Assembly (NCBI GenBank): GCA_905205085.1
Contig: CAJLCG010000006.1
Coordinates: 1 to 39,867 of the forward strand
Length of the DNA stretch: 39,867 nt
Source: an uncultured Oscillospiraceae bacterium
GTDB taxonomy: Bacteria > Bacillota > Clostridia > Oscillospirales > Oscillospiraceae
Direction: 5' to 3'
The position numbers were made by a program, and so were the translations under genes. The notes below the pieces were generated by a model. That model did not search any database and was not told the origin of the DNA. It was given only the letters and a program-made list of their open reading frames with translations. This document shows positions 8,498 through 16,740 of this stretch, in pieces. Each line of letters opens with the position of its first letter. Position 1 is the first letter of the stretch.

Positions 8498-10524
8498 CGG
8501 TACACCCCCGCCGTCTTGGCCTGCCGGAGTTTCTCCAGCAGGGACTGAGCTACCCGGTCAATATCAGCATCCTCCCGGATCACTGTACCGTTCATAACGA
8601 TCTGCACACTGCTGGCGCCGCCCTGATCGTAACTGCGGGCTTCCGCTGCGGTAAGTACCCGCTCCCCCTCGTGGAGGAGGGCTGGGTAGTTGTTGTAGGG
8701 GACGCGGCCAAGGCCGGTGGCATAGCCATTTAGCTTGGACCAGATGGCACCCTGGGTGGCAAAGGCCCCCTCATTGAACTTCGATGCGTCGCTCTGGTTA
8801 AACAGATTAAAGCCAGAGGAGGCTGCCTGCCCGGCCACCAGTCCCTTGCTGTACTCCTGACCTTTCCGGTATCCAGCGTCCCAATATGCGCTGTTAGTGG
8901 AAGCATCCTCCCGGATAGTTTCAGCAAGGGCCATCTCATACTCCAGCATCAGTTGGGCGCCTTCGCTTGCATTGTACTCATTCATGCCTCGGACCTTAGC
9001 CTCCATGAGCATTCGGCCTGCCTCGGCATAACCCTCGTCGCTTCCTTCCGCCATGGCGGCCTTATAGTCATCGGAGTTGATCACCGCCTCCATAGCGTCC
9101 CGAACATACTGCTCCTTGCTGTTCTCCAGTTCCGCCTGCCAGGCGCCCATAGCCCGGTTGGCCTCCTGGATGATGGCGCCGCTCTCGCCCGATAGCCAGT
9201 TGATTTCCTCCTTCAGCCCCTGCTTCCGGGTCTCGTTATAACCCTCGCCGTAGGCGTTATCCAGCTCAGCCTGAGCGTCGGACAAAGTGGACTCCAGTCC
9301 GCTGAAGGTCTGGGCCATCTCATCCATAACTCCGGCGTACTGATCCAATCCCTGCTGGATAATATCCACCGCCTGGGTACCCGAGATACTACCCTTGGAG
9401 ATCATGTCGTAAATCCCGCCCTGATCTGTGTTCAGAGCGTTGGCCAGCATACCGATCACATCAATGCCGCGCCCCTGGAACATGTTGAGATACTCCAGAG
9501 TTGCCTTGTTGCTGGACTCCATCCGGCTCAGTGCCTGGGCCATGACCGTCATCCCGTTGGCGTCTGTTCCGACTGCACTGCCCGCGTTACCAATCCCCGT
9601 CATTAGGGACAGCATTCGGTCTGGGTCGCTGCCAAATCCAGTAGCCAGAGATCTTGACATCATTGTCAGGTCGCTGTCCTCCATGGGGGTGTCTGCCGCC
9701 AATGTGCGCAAGCGAGCCAGGAAGTTATCTCCCGTTCCTTCACCCAGCAGCTTATTGAACGCAATGGCATCCAGCTCCCGCTGGGCCGCTGTGGCACTGC
9801 CGGAAGAGATGGCCGAGGTAAGCCCCTTCATCTGTTCCTGAGTGGCCTCCTGGACATAGTTTTTAAAAGCATCATCCCGCTGCTGGTAAATCTGGCTGCC
9901 GGCGGAGGCCAGGCCAATACCGCCGCCGATGGCGGCCCCGATTGCAGTACCGATACCAGGCAAAAAGGAACCCAGAGCGGCCCCGCTGGCTGCACCGGAC
10001 AAAGCGCTGGAAAACAGACTTCCGGCATCGCTGCCGAAGGCAGATCCCACCAGAGTGTTAGCCCACTCCCCTACTGCATCTCCAGCCATCTTGACCAAGC
10101 CGGCCTGGCTCAAGGCAGACAACAATCCGTTCTCGCTTCCGTTCTGTCGAGAGAGGCTCCCGCTTTGGTTCTCCAGATTCCGCAAAGCGTTTTGAGTATC
10201 TTTTGATGCCTGGGCGGTCTCCTTCATAACCGCGTTCAGGGCCTCATATTTCTCTTTTGCGCTGGCTAAGGCATCCGCATCGGCGGCCTCGCCGGTGGCT
10301 TTGTAGGCTGACTCCGCCTCCTTCAGCGCCTTTTTCGCGTCCACCAGCTGCACCTGCAGCTCTCCCTGTTGTTTTACAAGCCCGGCTAGCCGGCTCTGGT
10401 AGGCCTGTGCTTTCTGTTGGGTCTCCTCCAGACTTTTTCCAAAGCCGGAGTTTGCGCTGCGCATGGCCTGGACACCGGGGCTATATTGGTCTCGCAGAGT
10501 AACCAGGATACTGGCCTCCGGCAT
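8494..10524 (-). CDS. Tail tape measure protein
   Basis: The ATG at 10524 (MPEASILVTLRDQYSPGVQA) has a near-perfect AGGAGGTGAACGAC before it and is preferred to an in-frame codon at 10548. The 676-residue product has a long N-terminal coiled coil (about 25-130, Lys/Glu/Ala/Gln-rich), a Gly/Ala-rich hydrophobic stretch around 160-220 (FSSALSGAASGAALGSFLPG) and a C-terminal YNNYPALLHEGERVLTAAEA motif found at the end of many tape measure proteins. It sets tail length and is ejected with DNA. It comes directly after the chaperone frameshift region, as is usual. Confidence 0.93.
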   Translation of the reverse strand: MPEASILVTLRDQYSPGVQAMRSANSGFGKSLEETQQKAQAYQSRLAGLVKQQGELQVQLVDAKKALKEAESAYKATGEAADADALASAKEKYEALNAVMKETAQASKDTQNALRNLENQSGSLSRQNGSENGLLSALSQAGLVKMAGDAVGEWANTLVGSAFGSDAGSLFSSALSGAASGAALGSFLPGIGTAIGAAIGGGIGLASAGSQIYQQRDDAFKNYVQEATQEQMKGLTSAISSGSATAAQRELDAIAFNKLLGEGTGDNFLARLRTLAADTPMEDSDLTMMSRSLATGFGSDPDRMLSLMTGIGNAGSAVGTDANGMTVMAQALSRMESSNKATLEYLNMFQGRGIDVIGMLANALNTDQGGIYDMISKGSISGTQAVDIIQQGLDQYAGVMDEMAQTFSGLESTLSDAQAELDNAYGEGYNETRKQGLKEEINWLSGESGAIIQEANRAMGAWQAELENSKEQYVRDAMEAVINSDDYKAAMAEGSDEGYAEAGRMLMEAKVRGMNEYNASEGAQLMLEYEMALAETIREDASTNSAYWDAGYRKGQEYSKGLVAGQAASSGFNLFNQSDASKFNEGAFATQGAIWSKLNGYATGLGRVPYNNYPALLHEGERVLTAAEARSYDQGGASSVQIVMNGTVIREDADIDRVAQSLLEKLRQAKTAGVYR

Positions 10525-10555
10525 GTCGTTCACCTCCTGGGTGGGCATGGGCAGG

Positions 10556-10720
10556 TCAGCGCCGCCGCGCCTCTGCTCTCTGTCTCAACTCCCGAAGCAA
10601 GAAGCCCCGCACCAGGGCCTTTTCTCCTGCGGGAAGGCCCCAGTACTGCCCTGGAGCCCATCCCTTATCCCGAAACAGAAGATACATAAGCGTCAACTCG
10701 CCGTCCCCACCCTCGGTCAG
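10556..10720 (-). CDS. Frameshift-only C-terminal extension of the tail chaperone (gpGT-like)
   Basis: After a -1 slip the reading continues from base 10720 as LTEGGDGELTLMYLLFRDKG and on for 54 residues to a TGA at 10556-10558. It has no start codon or ribosome binding site of its own near its beginning, so it is read as a fusion of about 193 residues with the gene at 10717-11136. The extension contains W-A-P-G-Q-Y-W and a basic C-terminus (RELRQRAEARRR). In lambda the equivalent T part recruits the tube protein onto the tape measure protein. Confidence 0.85.
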   Translation of the reverse strand: MTEGGDGELTLMYLLFRDKGWAPGQYWGLPAGEKALVRGFLLRELRQRAEARRR

Positions 10721-11136
10721 TTTTTTTCAATGTCCTCGGCCACCATCTCCTCGATGGATGACTGCAGCTCATCCATAGGCCGCAGTACCGGCTTGCGGAA
10801 ACCGGACAGCTGCTCCACCGCCACCGATACTGCCCGGATCTCGCCGGGCAATAGCAGGCGGGTCACCAGTTCCGCCGGGGTAGTCACTCCGAATTTCTGC
10901 TGTAACTTGTCTGATTTCCAAATTCCGCTGTCATCCCCAGCCAGAACAGTCTGCAGCTCACTGTTGGCCATGTCCTTGAGTTCCAGGGCCCTGCCGTATG
11001 GCAGGCCCTTCAGCTGCAGGACAAACGGCTCTCCGTAGACCTCTGTTAAGCGTGGCAGCTCATAGCGCCCACGGGCCAACTGTTTTTGTACGTCCGGCGT
11101 GTTCGGCCGGAGCAGCAGGTCTAAAATTTTACTCAT
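10717..11136 (-). CDS. Tail assembly chaperone, zero-frame product (XkdN-like)
   Basis: The 139-residue product begins MSKILDLLLRPNTPDVQKQL and ends EEMVAEDIEKN just after the slippery site. The segment LPYGRALELKDMA and the position between tube and tape measure genes fit the gpG/XkdN tail assembly chaperone family. Its start has TAAGGAGGGTGTGCG before it. A -1 slip near its last codon would extend it by 54 residues, giving the usual short and long chaperone pair. Confidence 0.88.
   Translation of the reverse strand: MSKILDLLLRPNTPDVQKQLARGRYELPRLTEVYGEPFVLQLKGLPYGRALELKDMANSELQTVLAGDDSGIWKSDKLQQKFGVTTPAELVTRLLLPGEIRAVSVAVEQLSGFRKPVLRPMDELQSSIEEMVAEDIEKN
10720..10726 (-). promoter_or_regulatory. 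Programmed -1 frameshift slippery heptamer
   Basis: On the minus strand the zero-frame codons GAA AAA AAC TGA contain the heptamer A AAA AAC in the correct register. The zero-frame stop comes directly after it, and the -1 frame is open for 54 codons. GAGG lies seven bases upstream of the heptamer and could act as the internal Shine-Dalgarno stimulator known from dnaX-type sites. The GC-rich 25 bases downstream may fold. The heptamer, stop and open frame are seen directly; efficiency is inferred. Confidence 0.88.
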
Positions 11137-11148
11137 CGCACACCCTCC

Positions 11149-11583
11149 TTACGCCGATGCGGACTCCAAGAATTTGTGGGAGGTGAAAGTAAAGGGCACC
11201 TCATCCTTGGAAATGGTCTTGCGCTCCCAGTTGACCAATGGTACCTCGTCCAGCGATACGTTGTAGATGGCCACCCGCTCAGAGCCATAGGCATCGGGGT
11301 CATCCAGTTTACTGACAAAGGTTCCGCGCACATCCTTACCGTCCCGCACCGCGTCAGCATACGCCTGAAAGCGGCTGTACACCTTGTAAAATCCCACTGA
11401 GCCGGTTCCTTTAGAGCTCATCACCTTGCCGTCCTCGATCATTTGGCGGGCCAGGTTGACAGTCTCCTTAGTGCTTGTGTATTTGGCAGAAAACTTATAG
11501 CATTCAGCAATCAGCTCTCCGTCCCACCAGAACTCTCCAAAAGTGCCCGACATCACCCGCTTGGCGCTGTCAATCCCGCTCAT
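11149..11583 (-). CDS. Tail tube protein (XkdM-like)
   Basis: The 144-residue product begins MSGIDSAKRVMSGTFGEFWW and contains the XkdM-type pattern AKYTSTKETVNLARQMIEDG followed by a G-T-G-S-V-G-F-Y-K segment. The length is normal for PBSX-like tubes. It follows the sheath gene with a four-base overlap and has GGGAGGTAACGT before the start at 11583. The protein forms the inner tube through which DNA passes. Confidence 0.93.
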   Translation of the reverse strand: MSGIDSAKRVMSGTFGEFWWDGELIAECYKFSAKYTSTKETVNLARQMIEDGKVMSSKGTGSVGFYKVYSRFQAYADAVRDGKDVRGTFVSKLDDPDAYGSERVAIYNVSLDEVPLVNWERKTISKDEVPFTFTSHKFLESASA

Positions 11584-12659
11584 ACGTTACCTCCCATATA
11601 AAACTCCAGATCGAAGTCCTCCATGGCGTCCAGAATGGTGCCACCCATCCGAACAAACAGGCGGCTTCCTGTGTCAGCTTTCAAAATTTCATCATCGGTC
11701 ATGTTGGCTACATCTACTCCCTGCTCCTTCAGCCAAGCGCGCTGCTTGGTCAAATTGAGTTCCACATAGCTGGTACCCGCCTCGATGACACCCTCAGCCT
11801 CTAACTGGGTCAGGAACTCATGGAGGACAGAGACAATGAGCAGCTTGTTATCGTAGCTGTTGCCCTTACCGCGGAATTGATCGTCGATGATCAACTTAGA
11901 CTGCTGACGGATCAGATCCACCGCCTCCACGATTTTGATCTTCTTTAGGGCCTCGCTCTGATCCTTATCCACGGTTGTGAGACTGTTCACCGCCCGGCTA
12001 AGCCGTACTTTACGGCCATCATGGAGCAGAATCAGCTTGCCGGCGGCCACAGCCGCATTGGGATCAGCAATCTCATCTACCGCCGTGACCTCCTCCAGGG
12101 GGGCCGAGGTGGCTGAGTTGCTGATCTCCGTCCCAGCTAACAGGCCGGCGATCCGGCTACAGTAGTCCGCTCCGGTGAAGGTCTCCCCACCGGCCACAAT
12201 GCCGGAGGCAGAGAAGTTAATCACCGCCATATTGTCCGCTTCGTGGTCGGGGAGTACTGCCTTGCCGATGCAGTACTTCTCCCTGGCTTTATCCAGCCAG
12301 GTGACCAGGGCGGTCATCTCCTCTTCGTCCACGTCATTAGGGGCCGACAGATAGTCAAAATCTGTGGCCTCCAACGGAGCGCAGCCCTTGGCCACCAAAT
12401 CGTCCTCCGCCCCGATGATCACCAGCAGTACCTTCTGTGGACGTCGATCTCCGCCTACAAAGGCCCGCTTGATATTGGCCTCCACCGTAGTGCCCAGCCC
12501 GGTGGGGATATCCTCCTCCGAGCCCAACACATACAATCCTGCCTGGGCCCCAGCATCCCGGACAATGACCGCCGCTACTCCGTTTTTCATCCGGGCCGCC
12601 ACGGTCTCCGCAGCCTTCTTGATGGTAATCGTCAAGGTGGGCACGCCCAAATCTGCCAT
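11580..12659 (-). CDS. Contractile tail sheath protein (XkdK-like)
   Basis: The 359-residue product begins MADLGVPTLTITIKKAAETV and has the sheath hallmarks: a central globular domain with LITPEADD-like equivalents replaced here by DLVAKGCAPLEATDFDYLSA, then the conserved C-terminal part with RLFVRMGGTILDAMEDFDLE. The length matches the short PBSX-type sheath. Its presence makes this a contractile-tail phage. RBS GATAGGAGGAATAGCT precedes the start. Confidence 0.92.
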   Translation of the reverse strand: MADLGVPTLTITIKKAAETVAARMKNGVAAVIVRDAGAQAGLYVLGSEEDIPTGLGTTVEANIKRAFVGGDRRPQKVLLVIIGAEDDLVAKGCAPLEATDFDYLSAPNDVDEEEMTALVTWLDKAREKYCIGKAVLPDHEADNMAVINFSASGIVAGGETFTGADYCSRIAGLLAGTEISNSATSAPLEEVTAVDEIADPNAAVAAGKLILLHDGRKVRLSRAVNSLTTVDKDQSEALKKIKIVEAVDLIRQQSKLIIDDQFRGKGNSYDNKLLIVSVLHEFLTQLEAEGVIEAGTSYVELNLTKQRAWLKEQGVDVANMTDDEILKADTGSRLFVRMGGTILDAMEDFDLEFYMGGNV

Positions 12660-12670
12660 AGCTATTCCTC

Positions 12671-13126
12671 CTATCTTCCGTCCGGTGCGACGGAAATGTC
12701 GTAATCCTCCAGCGGAGCCGCCGCCAAAGGAGTGATGTCCCGGTCATCTTGCCAGGACAGGGTAAAGGTAAGTTCGGCGTAGTCATTAAAAACCTCACCG
12801 GCGGTTCCGCTGATATCAAGATACCGATCCCCCACCTGGATGGCCGCGCAGCTGTATAGCTCCAAGGCCACCGTTAGTCGGTCGGACAGGGTCTCGATCT
12901 GACTATCGTGGTAATCGTCTACCGTCTCGAAGAAGGTGATCTTTACCTGGGCAGTGCGGTCAACTGTCCAGCGGGTAGCATCCTCCATGGTCTGCTTCCC
13001 CACCTCCGTGAGGACAGAGGGTCGCTTGAACCCTTTCCGTACCACATTCCGGTATGCTTGCAGGGTCGGGAAGCGCTCCTGGGTAAGGGCCTCCACGGCC
13101 AGCAAAATATCGTTTACACGCAGCAT
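12671..13126 (-). CDS. Tail terminator-like protein
   Basis: The protein has 151 residues and begins MLRVNDILLAVEALTQERFP. A Tyr-Arg-Asn-Val-Val segment, FFETVDDYHDSQIETLSDRL and a C-terminal WQDDRD fit the phage tail-terminator/completion group placed between the gp10-like and sheath genes. These proteins cap the tail tube and join it to the head. Its ATG shares bases with the upstream stop at 13126. Confidence 0.78.
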   Translation of the reverse strand: MLRVNDILLAVEALTQERFPTLQAYRNVVRKGFKRPSVLTEVGKQTMEDATRWTVDRTAQVKITFFETVDDYHDSQIETLSDRLTVALELYSCAAIQVGDRYLDISGTAGEVFNDYAELTFTLSWQDDRDITPLAAAPLEDYDISVAPDGR

Positions 13127-13575
13127 CAGCTACCTCCCAAGTCGTGAGCAAGGCGCTGGCCCAGCTGGGCGGCGGCCTGTTCCGCCGCTCTTTCGGGCAG
13201 CACTTTGGCGTACATCCCTTTGGCCGGCACACGGGCCTTCTTGATACGGGGGGTATACCGCTTTGCCTTCCCACTGGGGGGACGGATCTTATGACCGGAT
13301 TCAATGGCGTTTGTCACGGCCCCCACCGCCCGGCCGTACGCATCGCTGGTCTTTTCTGCCGGGTGGACCGCCACATACCCTCCGCCGGAGCCCAGGTGCA
13401 TGTGCTGCCATCTCTGCACCTTGCCACTTCCCCCAATATTGCCTTGCACCTGGGACAGCAGCTGCTGTCCCAGGCTGTTCAGGACCTCCTTTTTGCTCTC
13501 CGGCGCCTGGCGTACCGCCTGCGCCAGATCGGCGTCCAGCTTTTCCAAGTCATGGCTGTCAATCTGGATGGACAT
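13126..13575 (-). CDS. HK97 gp10-like neck/tail-completion protein
   Basis: The protein has 149 residues and begins MSIQIDSHDLEKLDADLAQA. A basic middle part (IRPPSGKAKRYTPRIKKARV) and a helical end rich in Ala/Gln match HK97 gp10-like proteins, which act at the head-tail joint. RBS GGAGGATCTATAA precedes the start. The call rests on position, length and composition. Confidence 0.75.
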   Translation of the reverse strand: MSIQIDSHDLEKLDADLAQAVRQAPESKKEVLNSLGQQLLSQVQGNIGGSGKVQRWQHMHLGSGGGYVAVHPAEKTSDAYGRAVGAVTNAIESGHKIRPPSGKAKRYTPRIKKARVPAKGMYAKVLPERAAEQAAAQLGQRLAHDLGGS

Positions 13576-14145
13576 TTATAGATCCTCCGTGCGTACAATC
13601 TCATACTCATTTTTGTACGGATCCAGGGTGTGGACCACTTGAACCTCATAATTTACACCGTCCACTTCCACTAGACCGCCTCGCTGCAGCTGGATGATCT
13701 TGGAGGCCACCAGCACATAGGTAAGTCGGTTGATGGAGTAGGGCTCCGGCTGCTCCCATTTGGCATACTTCTCGGTCAAAATCCCAGGGAAGGCTGCGCC
13801 AGGTTCCTCCTCATCGGTGTTTGCCTGGCACAAGACCGGATCCACCAGAGCCGCCTGCACATCCAGGTACATCCGGTCTCTGTTGGTGATGGAGGTCAAA
13901 AATAGGTGCTGGCCCTTCCAGCGCAGGGCCTGGTGAAGGGTGAGCGACTGCCGCCGAATCACAACGGCTGCATTCCTGGCCCCGACCCCCACTTTGGAAA
14001 ACAGGTTGGTCTTTGTGGTCTGCTCCACCTTGGCCCAAATTCGTCGGATGGGGACCCACTCCCAGGTTTGCTCTGCCGTCTGCCGTAGCTCCAGCAGCTC
14101 CAGGCGCTCGCTGAGACTACCAGCATCCACATAGGTATCCGCCAT
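13576..14145 (-). CDS. Head closure / head-tail joining protein
   Basis: The real start is the ATG at 14145 (MADTYVDAGSLSERLELLEL) with GGGGAGGCAGT before it; the frame stays open upstream but into the neighbouring gene. The 189-residue product has the SPP1 gp16/head-closure pattern: early RLELLELRQT, then W-x-x-V-x-I-R-x-I-W-A-K-V-E and the SLTLHQALRWKG and ITNRDRMY segments. It closes the head after packaging and joins the tail. It ends next to the start of the gp10-like gene. Confidence 0.82.
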   Translation of the reverse strand: MADTYVDAGSLSERLELLELRQTAEQTWEWVPIRRIWAKVEQTTKTNLFSKVGVGARNAAVVIRRQSLTLHQALRWKGQHLFLTSITNRDRMYLDVQAALVDPVLCQANTDEEEPGAAFPGILTEKYAKWEQPEPYSINRLTYVLVASKIIQLQRGGLVEVDGVNYEVQVVHTLDPYKNEYEIVRTEDL

Positions 14146-14156
14146 ACTGCCTCCCC

Positions 14157-14483
14157 TTACCCTTCGGTGTTCAAGTTGGACACTTCTGTAAGCTTGAGCT
14201 GGTTGAGCATTCGGCGGAAGACCACATTCTCGCTCACCTGGCTGGTGGGCTCCTTCAGGTCCCGGTGCTCCCAGCTGTCCAACACCATAGCGTTGACGCA
14301 CAGCTCATACTGGGCCCGCCGGGCGGTGCCCTCCTGGGGCTCGGTCACCCCGGCCCCGTCCATGTAGCCCACGGCGGCCTCATAGAAGGCGGGGATCAGC
14401 GCCTCCACCTCCGGGTCGTCGGCCAGTTCGGTCAGCTTACAGTAGGCCAGCAGCGCCGCTTTGCGCTCCTCTGACAGGACCAT
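14157..14483 (-). CDS. Head-tail connector (HK97 gp6-like)
   Basis: The 108-residue all-helical product begins MVLSEERKAALLAYCKLTEL and has Y-x-A-A-V-G-Y-M in the second helix. Length and position directly after the capsid region fit gp6-like adaptors that sit below the portal ring. The final codons (SNLNTEG) contain the palindromic 19-base motif discussed in the findings. Confidence 0.8.
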   Translation of the reverse strand: MVLSEERKAALLAYCKLTELADDPEVEALIPAFYEAAVGYMDGAGVTEPQEGTARRAQYELCVNAMVLDSWEHRDLKEPTSQVSENVVFRRMLNQLKLTEVSNLNTEG

Positions 14484-14485
14484 GG

Positions 14486-14866
14486 TCAGCCCTCGACCGG
14501 CGCCAGGTACTGGCCATTCACAAAGCCATTTACACCGTCAACCGTGACGGGGTACCATACGCCAGTTCCGTCTGCTGTCCACTCCAAGGGATCAATCAGA
14601 AGCTCAGTCCCTGCCGGGAGAACCTGAAGAACGGGTGCATGCATGCCAGGGTTCTTCCGCAGGTTCAGTCTGCTGCAAAATGCCACTCGGCACAGCTGGC
14701 CAGTAGAAACGGAAGCTTCATCCTGTTCGGACGCTGCCGCCTTTTCCTCGTTGACTTCGGCCACATGTTCCGCCTGTACAGCTTCCTCCACAGGCAAATC
14801 GGGCTGTGCGGCTTTCTCGGGAATCGAAGTCACGGTTTCCTCTACCTCTTTCTTTTTCGTGCTCAT
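14486..14866 (-). CDS. SH3-like domain phage head-region protein
   Basis: The 126-residue product has an acidic, low-complexity N-terminal half (residues 1-52, rich in Glu/Ala/Val) and a bacterial SH3 domain at about 56-123: CSRLNLRKNPGMHAPVLQVL followed by AGTELLI and WYPVTVDGVNGFVNGQYL. No signal peptide is present, so it is not a normal wall-targeting SH3 protein. It lies between capsid and connector genes and could decorate the head. RBS AAGGAGGGATTGCA precedes the start. Confidence 0.85.
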   Translation of the reverse strand: MSTKKKEVEETVTSIPEKAAQPDLPVEEAVQAEHVAEVNEEKAAASEQDEASVSTGQLCRVAFCSRLNLRKNPGMHAPVLQVLPAGTELLIDPLEWTADGTGVWYPVTVDGVNGFVNGQYLAPVEG

Positions 14867-14878
14867 TGCAATCCCTCC

Positions 14879-16057
14879 TTAACCGGCCGCAGCGGCAGTG
14901 TCGATGTACCCGTTTACCCAGGCCTCGTCGTCCCAGGAGGTACAGTCGTCCCGCAGACTGCCCCGCCAGATGGTCAGATCCTGCTCAAAGGCGTTGAGCT
15001 CACCCACCGTGGCCACGTCGCTGACCTTGATGGTGAACTGACGGCGGTCCCAGTAGGCGATTCCCTCCATCAGGTCGCCCAGGATCATGGGAATCTTGGT
15101 GCCGGTGCTGGGCATGGTATCGTTGTCGTAGGTCTTCACCGGCAGGATATGGGGGCCGACACACAGCTGGAGCTGTTTGGGATCCGCAGGGTTAGGAGAC
15201 AGCAGATACCGACCAGTGGTGTCCTTCAGAGTGCCCAGCCAGGTCAGGCCGTCGTCGTTGGTGAGCAACTTGCTGGTGGCCCGGAAGGTAGAGCCCAGGC
15301 CGATCCACGCTTTCAGGATGCCGTCTAGGTCCTTCAGGTCGGTGGAGTCATTGGTGGCCACAATGGTCATGATTTCCTTATTGGCAGTGACCCGGGCCTC
15401 ATCGCCCAGCCACTCCTCGGCCACGGCGGCGATGTTGTTGTCGCTGTCCTCCAGCAGCTCATTGGTGACGGGCAGGTAGCCGCCCCGCTTCTCAATGTCG
15501 TAGTTGACGGTGGTGAACTGAGGGGTGGCCGCCTTGCCGAACTTGGCCGCCTCGGCCACGGTGGCAAAGCCAGTGTGCTGGCCCCGCTTCTTGAGGGTGC
15601 GGCGACCGGACTTGGTGGTCACGGGGATCACCCGCACCTCGCTGAGCAGACTCTCCTTGCTGTCACGCAGGTTGATGATCCGGGTCACAATATCCTGGGG
15701 CACAGTATATCCGCCGTCGGCCTCCACACCCTCCTGCATCATGTCGCCGGCGGCCTTGCTTACCCGGAAGCCGCTGCGGGCAGCATCGGCAAAGCTCTTG
15801 ACCGCCTTGGCGTAGCCGTCCTCCTTCCCCTTCTGCTCCAGACCAGGGCCAGGGGTACCAGGCTCCTGCCCAGCAAAGCGCTCCTGCTCCTGGAGCAGCT
15901 TCTCCACCCCCTCGATCTGGGCATTGAGGCTCTTGACCTCCTCATACTTGGTGTTGTATTCCTCCATGTTTCCGGCGTCCAGGGCCGCGTCCGCCGCCTC
16001 CAGGGCCTGGTTTCGGGCGTCCTTCAAGGTGTACAGCTTCTGCTTGTCGATCTTCAT
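14879..16057 (-). CDS. HK97-family major capsid protein
   Basis: The ATG at 16057 (MKIDKQKLYTLKDARNQALE) has GGAGGGACATCAC before it and is preferred to a codon at 16072. The 392-residue product has an N-terminal coiled-coil delta domain (about 1-95) that acts as scaffold and is normally cut by the protease encoded just upstream. The mature part begins around residue 95-110 and shows the HK97 pattern, with GGYTVPQDIVTRIINL and YLPVTNELLEDSDNNIAAV. No separate scaffold gene is seen. Confidence 0.95.
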   Translation of the reverse strand: MKIDKQKLYTLKDARNQALEAADAALDAGNMEEYNTKYEEVKSLNAQIEGVEKLLQEQERFAGQEPGTPGPGLEQKGKEDGYAKAVKSFADAARSGFRVSKAAGDMMQEGVEADGGYTVPQDIVTRIINLRDSKESLLSEVRVIPVTTKSGRRTLKKRGQHTGFATVAEAAKFGKAATPQFTTVNYDIEKRGGYLPVTNELLEDSDNNIAAVAEEWLGDEARVTANKEIMTIVATNDSTDLKDLDGILKAWIGLGSTFRATSKLLTNDDGLTWLGTLKDTTGRYLLSPNPADPKQLQLCVGPHILPVKTYDNDTMPSTGTKIPMILGDLMEGIAYWDRRQFTIKVSDVATVGELNAFEQDLTIWRGSLRDDCTSWDDEAWVNGYIDTAAAAG

Positions 16058-16076
16058 GTGATGTCCCTCCATATCT

Positions 16077-16739
16077 TCAAAATCTCAGTCTTTCCAGCTC
16101 CAGCCGGGCCTTGGCCCTCTGGTTCCATTGGTCTTGGTCAAATTTCTGGGGCAGGCGCAGGGTCTTGACCACCCCAGCCTTCCGCTGGGCAGGCACCGCC
16201 ACAAAGGACCACTCATAGGCGTCGGCCGGCTCCTCCAGGTTGAAGAAGCACAGTTGGCCGTCGTAGATCTGCCCCCGGCGGTGGCCGCAGCTGCCCGCCA
16301 CACTCCCGCAGACGGAGCAGGTGGAACGGTTCACCGCACAGCCCACACTGATTTCTTTCTTGATTCCGCCCTCAATCTCGGCGATCAGATCCTGGTTGGC
16401 CTCTGTGCGCACCATATAGGCGTAGCCCTTCAGCCAGCAGACGGGGTCTCCCGCGCTTGTGGTCTGCCCCGGCTCCTCCACCACCTCAGTCTTGTAGAGC
16501 CGAGCAGCTTGGCCCTGGGCGGACCACACATGATCAAAAATGCCGCTCTTGCCTACAAAGAGTTTGGCTAGGGCCTCCAAGCTCTTTCTGGGGAACCGCT
16601 CAAAGTCCCGGTCCACCTCGTTGTCGCACAATCGCACCGCAAAGGTATAGATCTGTTCCTGGGTCAGCTCGGCCCTGGCCAAAGCGTTGATGGCGGCCAG
16701 ATCCTCTCCGGTCAGCGGAATTTTCATCGTCGTTTCCAT
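16077..16739 (-). CDS. HK97-type prohead protease (S78) with Cys-rich insertion
   Basis: The protein has 220 residues. The candidate catalytic His70 (IFDHVW) and Ser131 (KKEISVGC) fit the S78 pattern, and EWSFVAVPA (about 176-184) is the usual C-terminal family motif. An insertion after the catalytic Ser carries Cys134, Cys141, Cys144, Cys151 and His153, which looks like a zinc site. It cuts the delta domain of the capsid protein during maturation. It lies between portal and capsid as usual. Confidence 0.92.
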   Translation of the reverse strand: METTMKIPLTGEDLAAINALARAELTQEQIYTFAVRLCDNEVDRDFERFPRKSLEALAKLFVGKSGIFDHVWSAQGQAARLYKTEVVEEPGQTTSAGDPVCWLKGYAYMVRTEANQDLIAEIEGGIKKEISVGCAVNRSTCSVCGSVAGSCGHRRGQIYDGQLCFFNLEEPADAYEWSFVAVPAQRKAGVVKTLRLPQKFDQDQWNQRAKARLELERLRF

Positions 16740-16740
16740 T

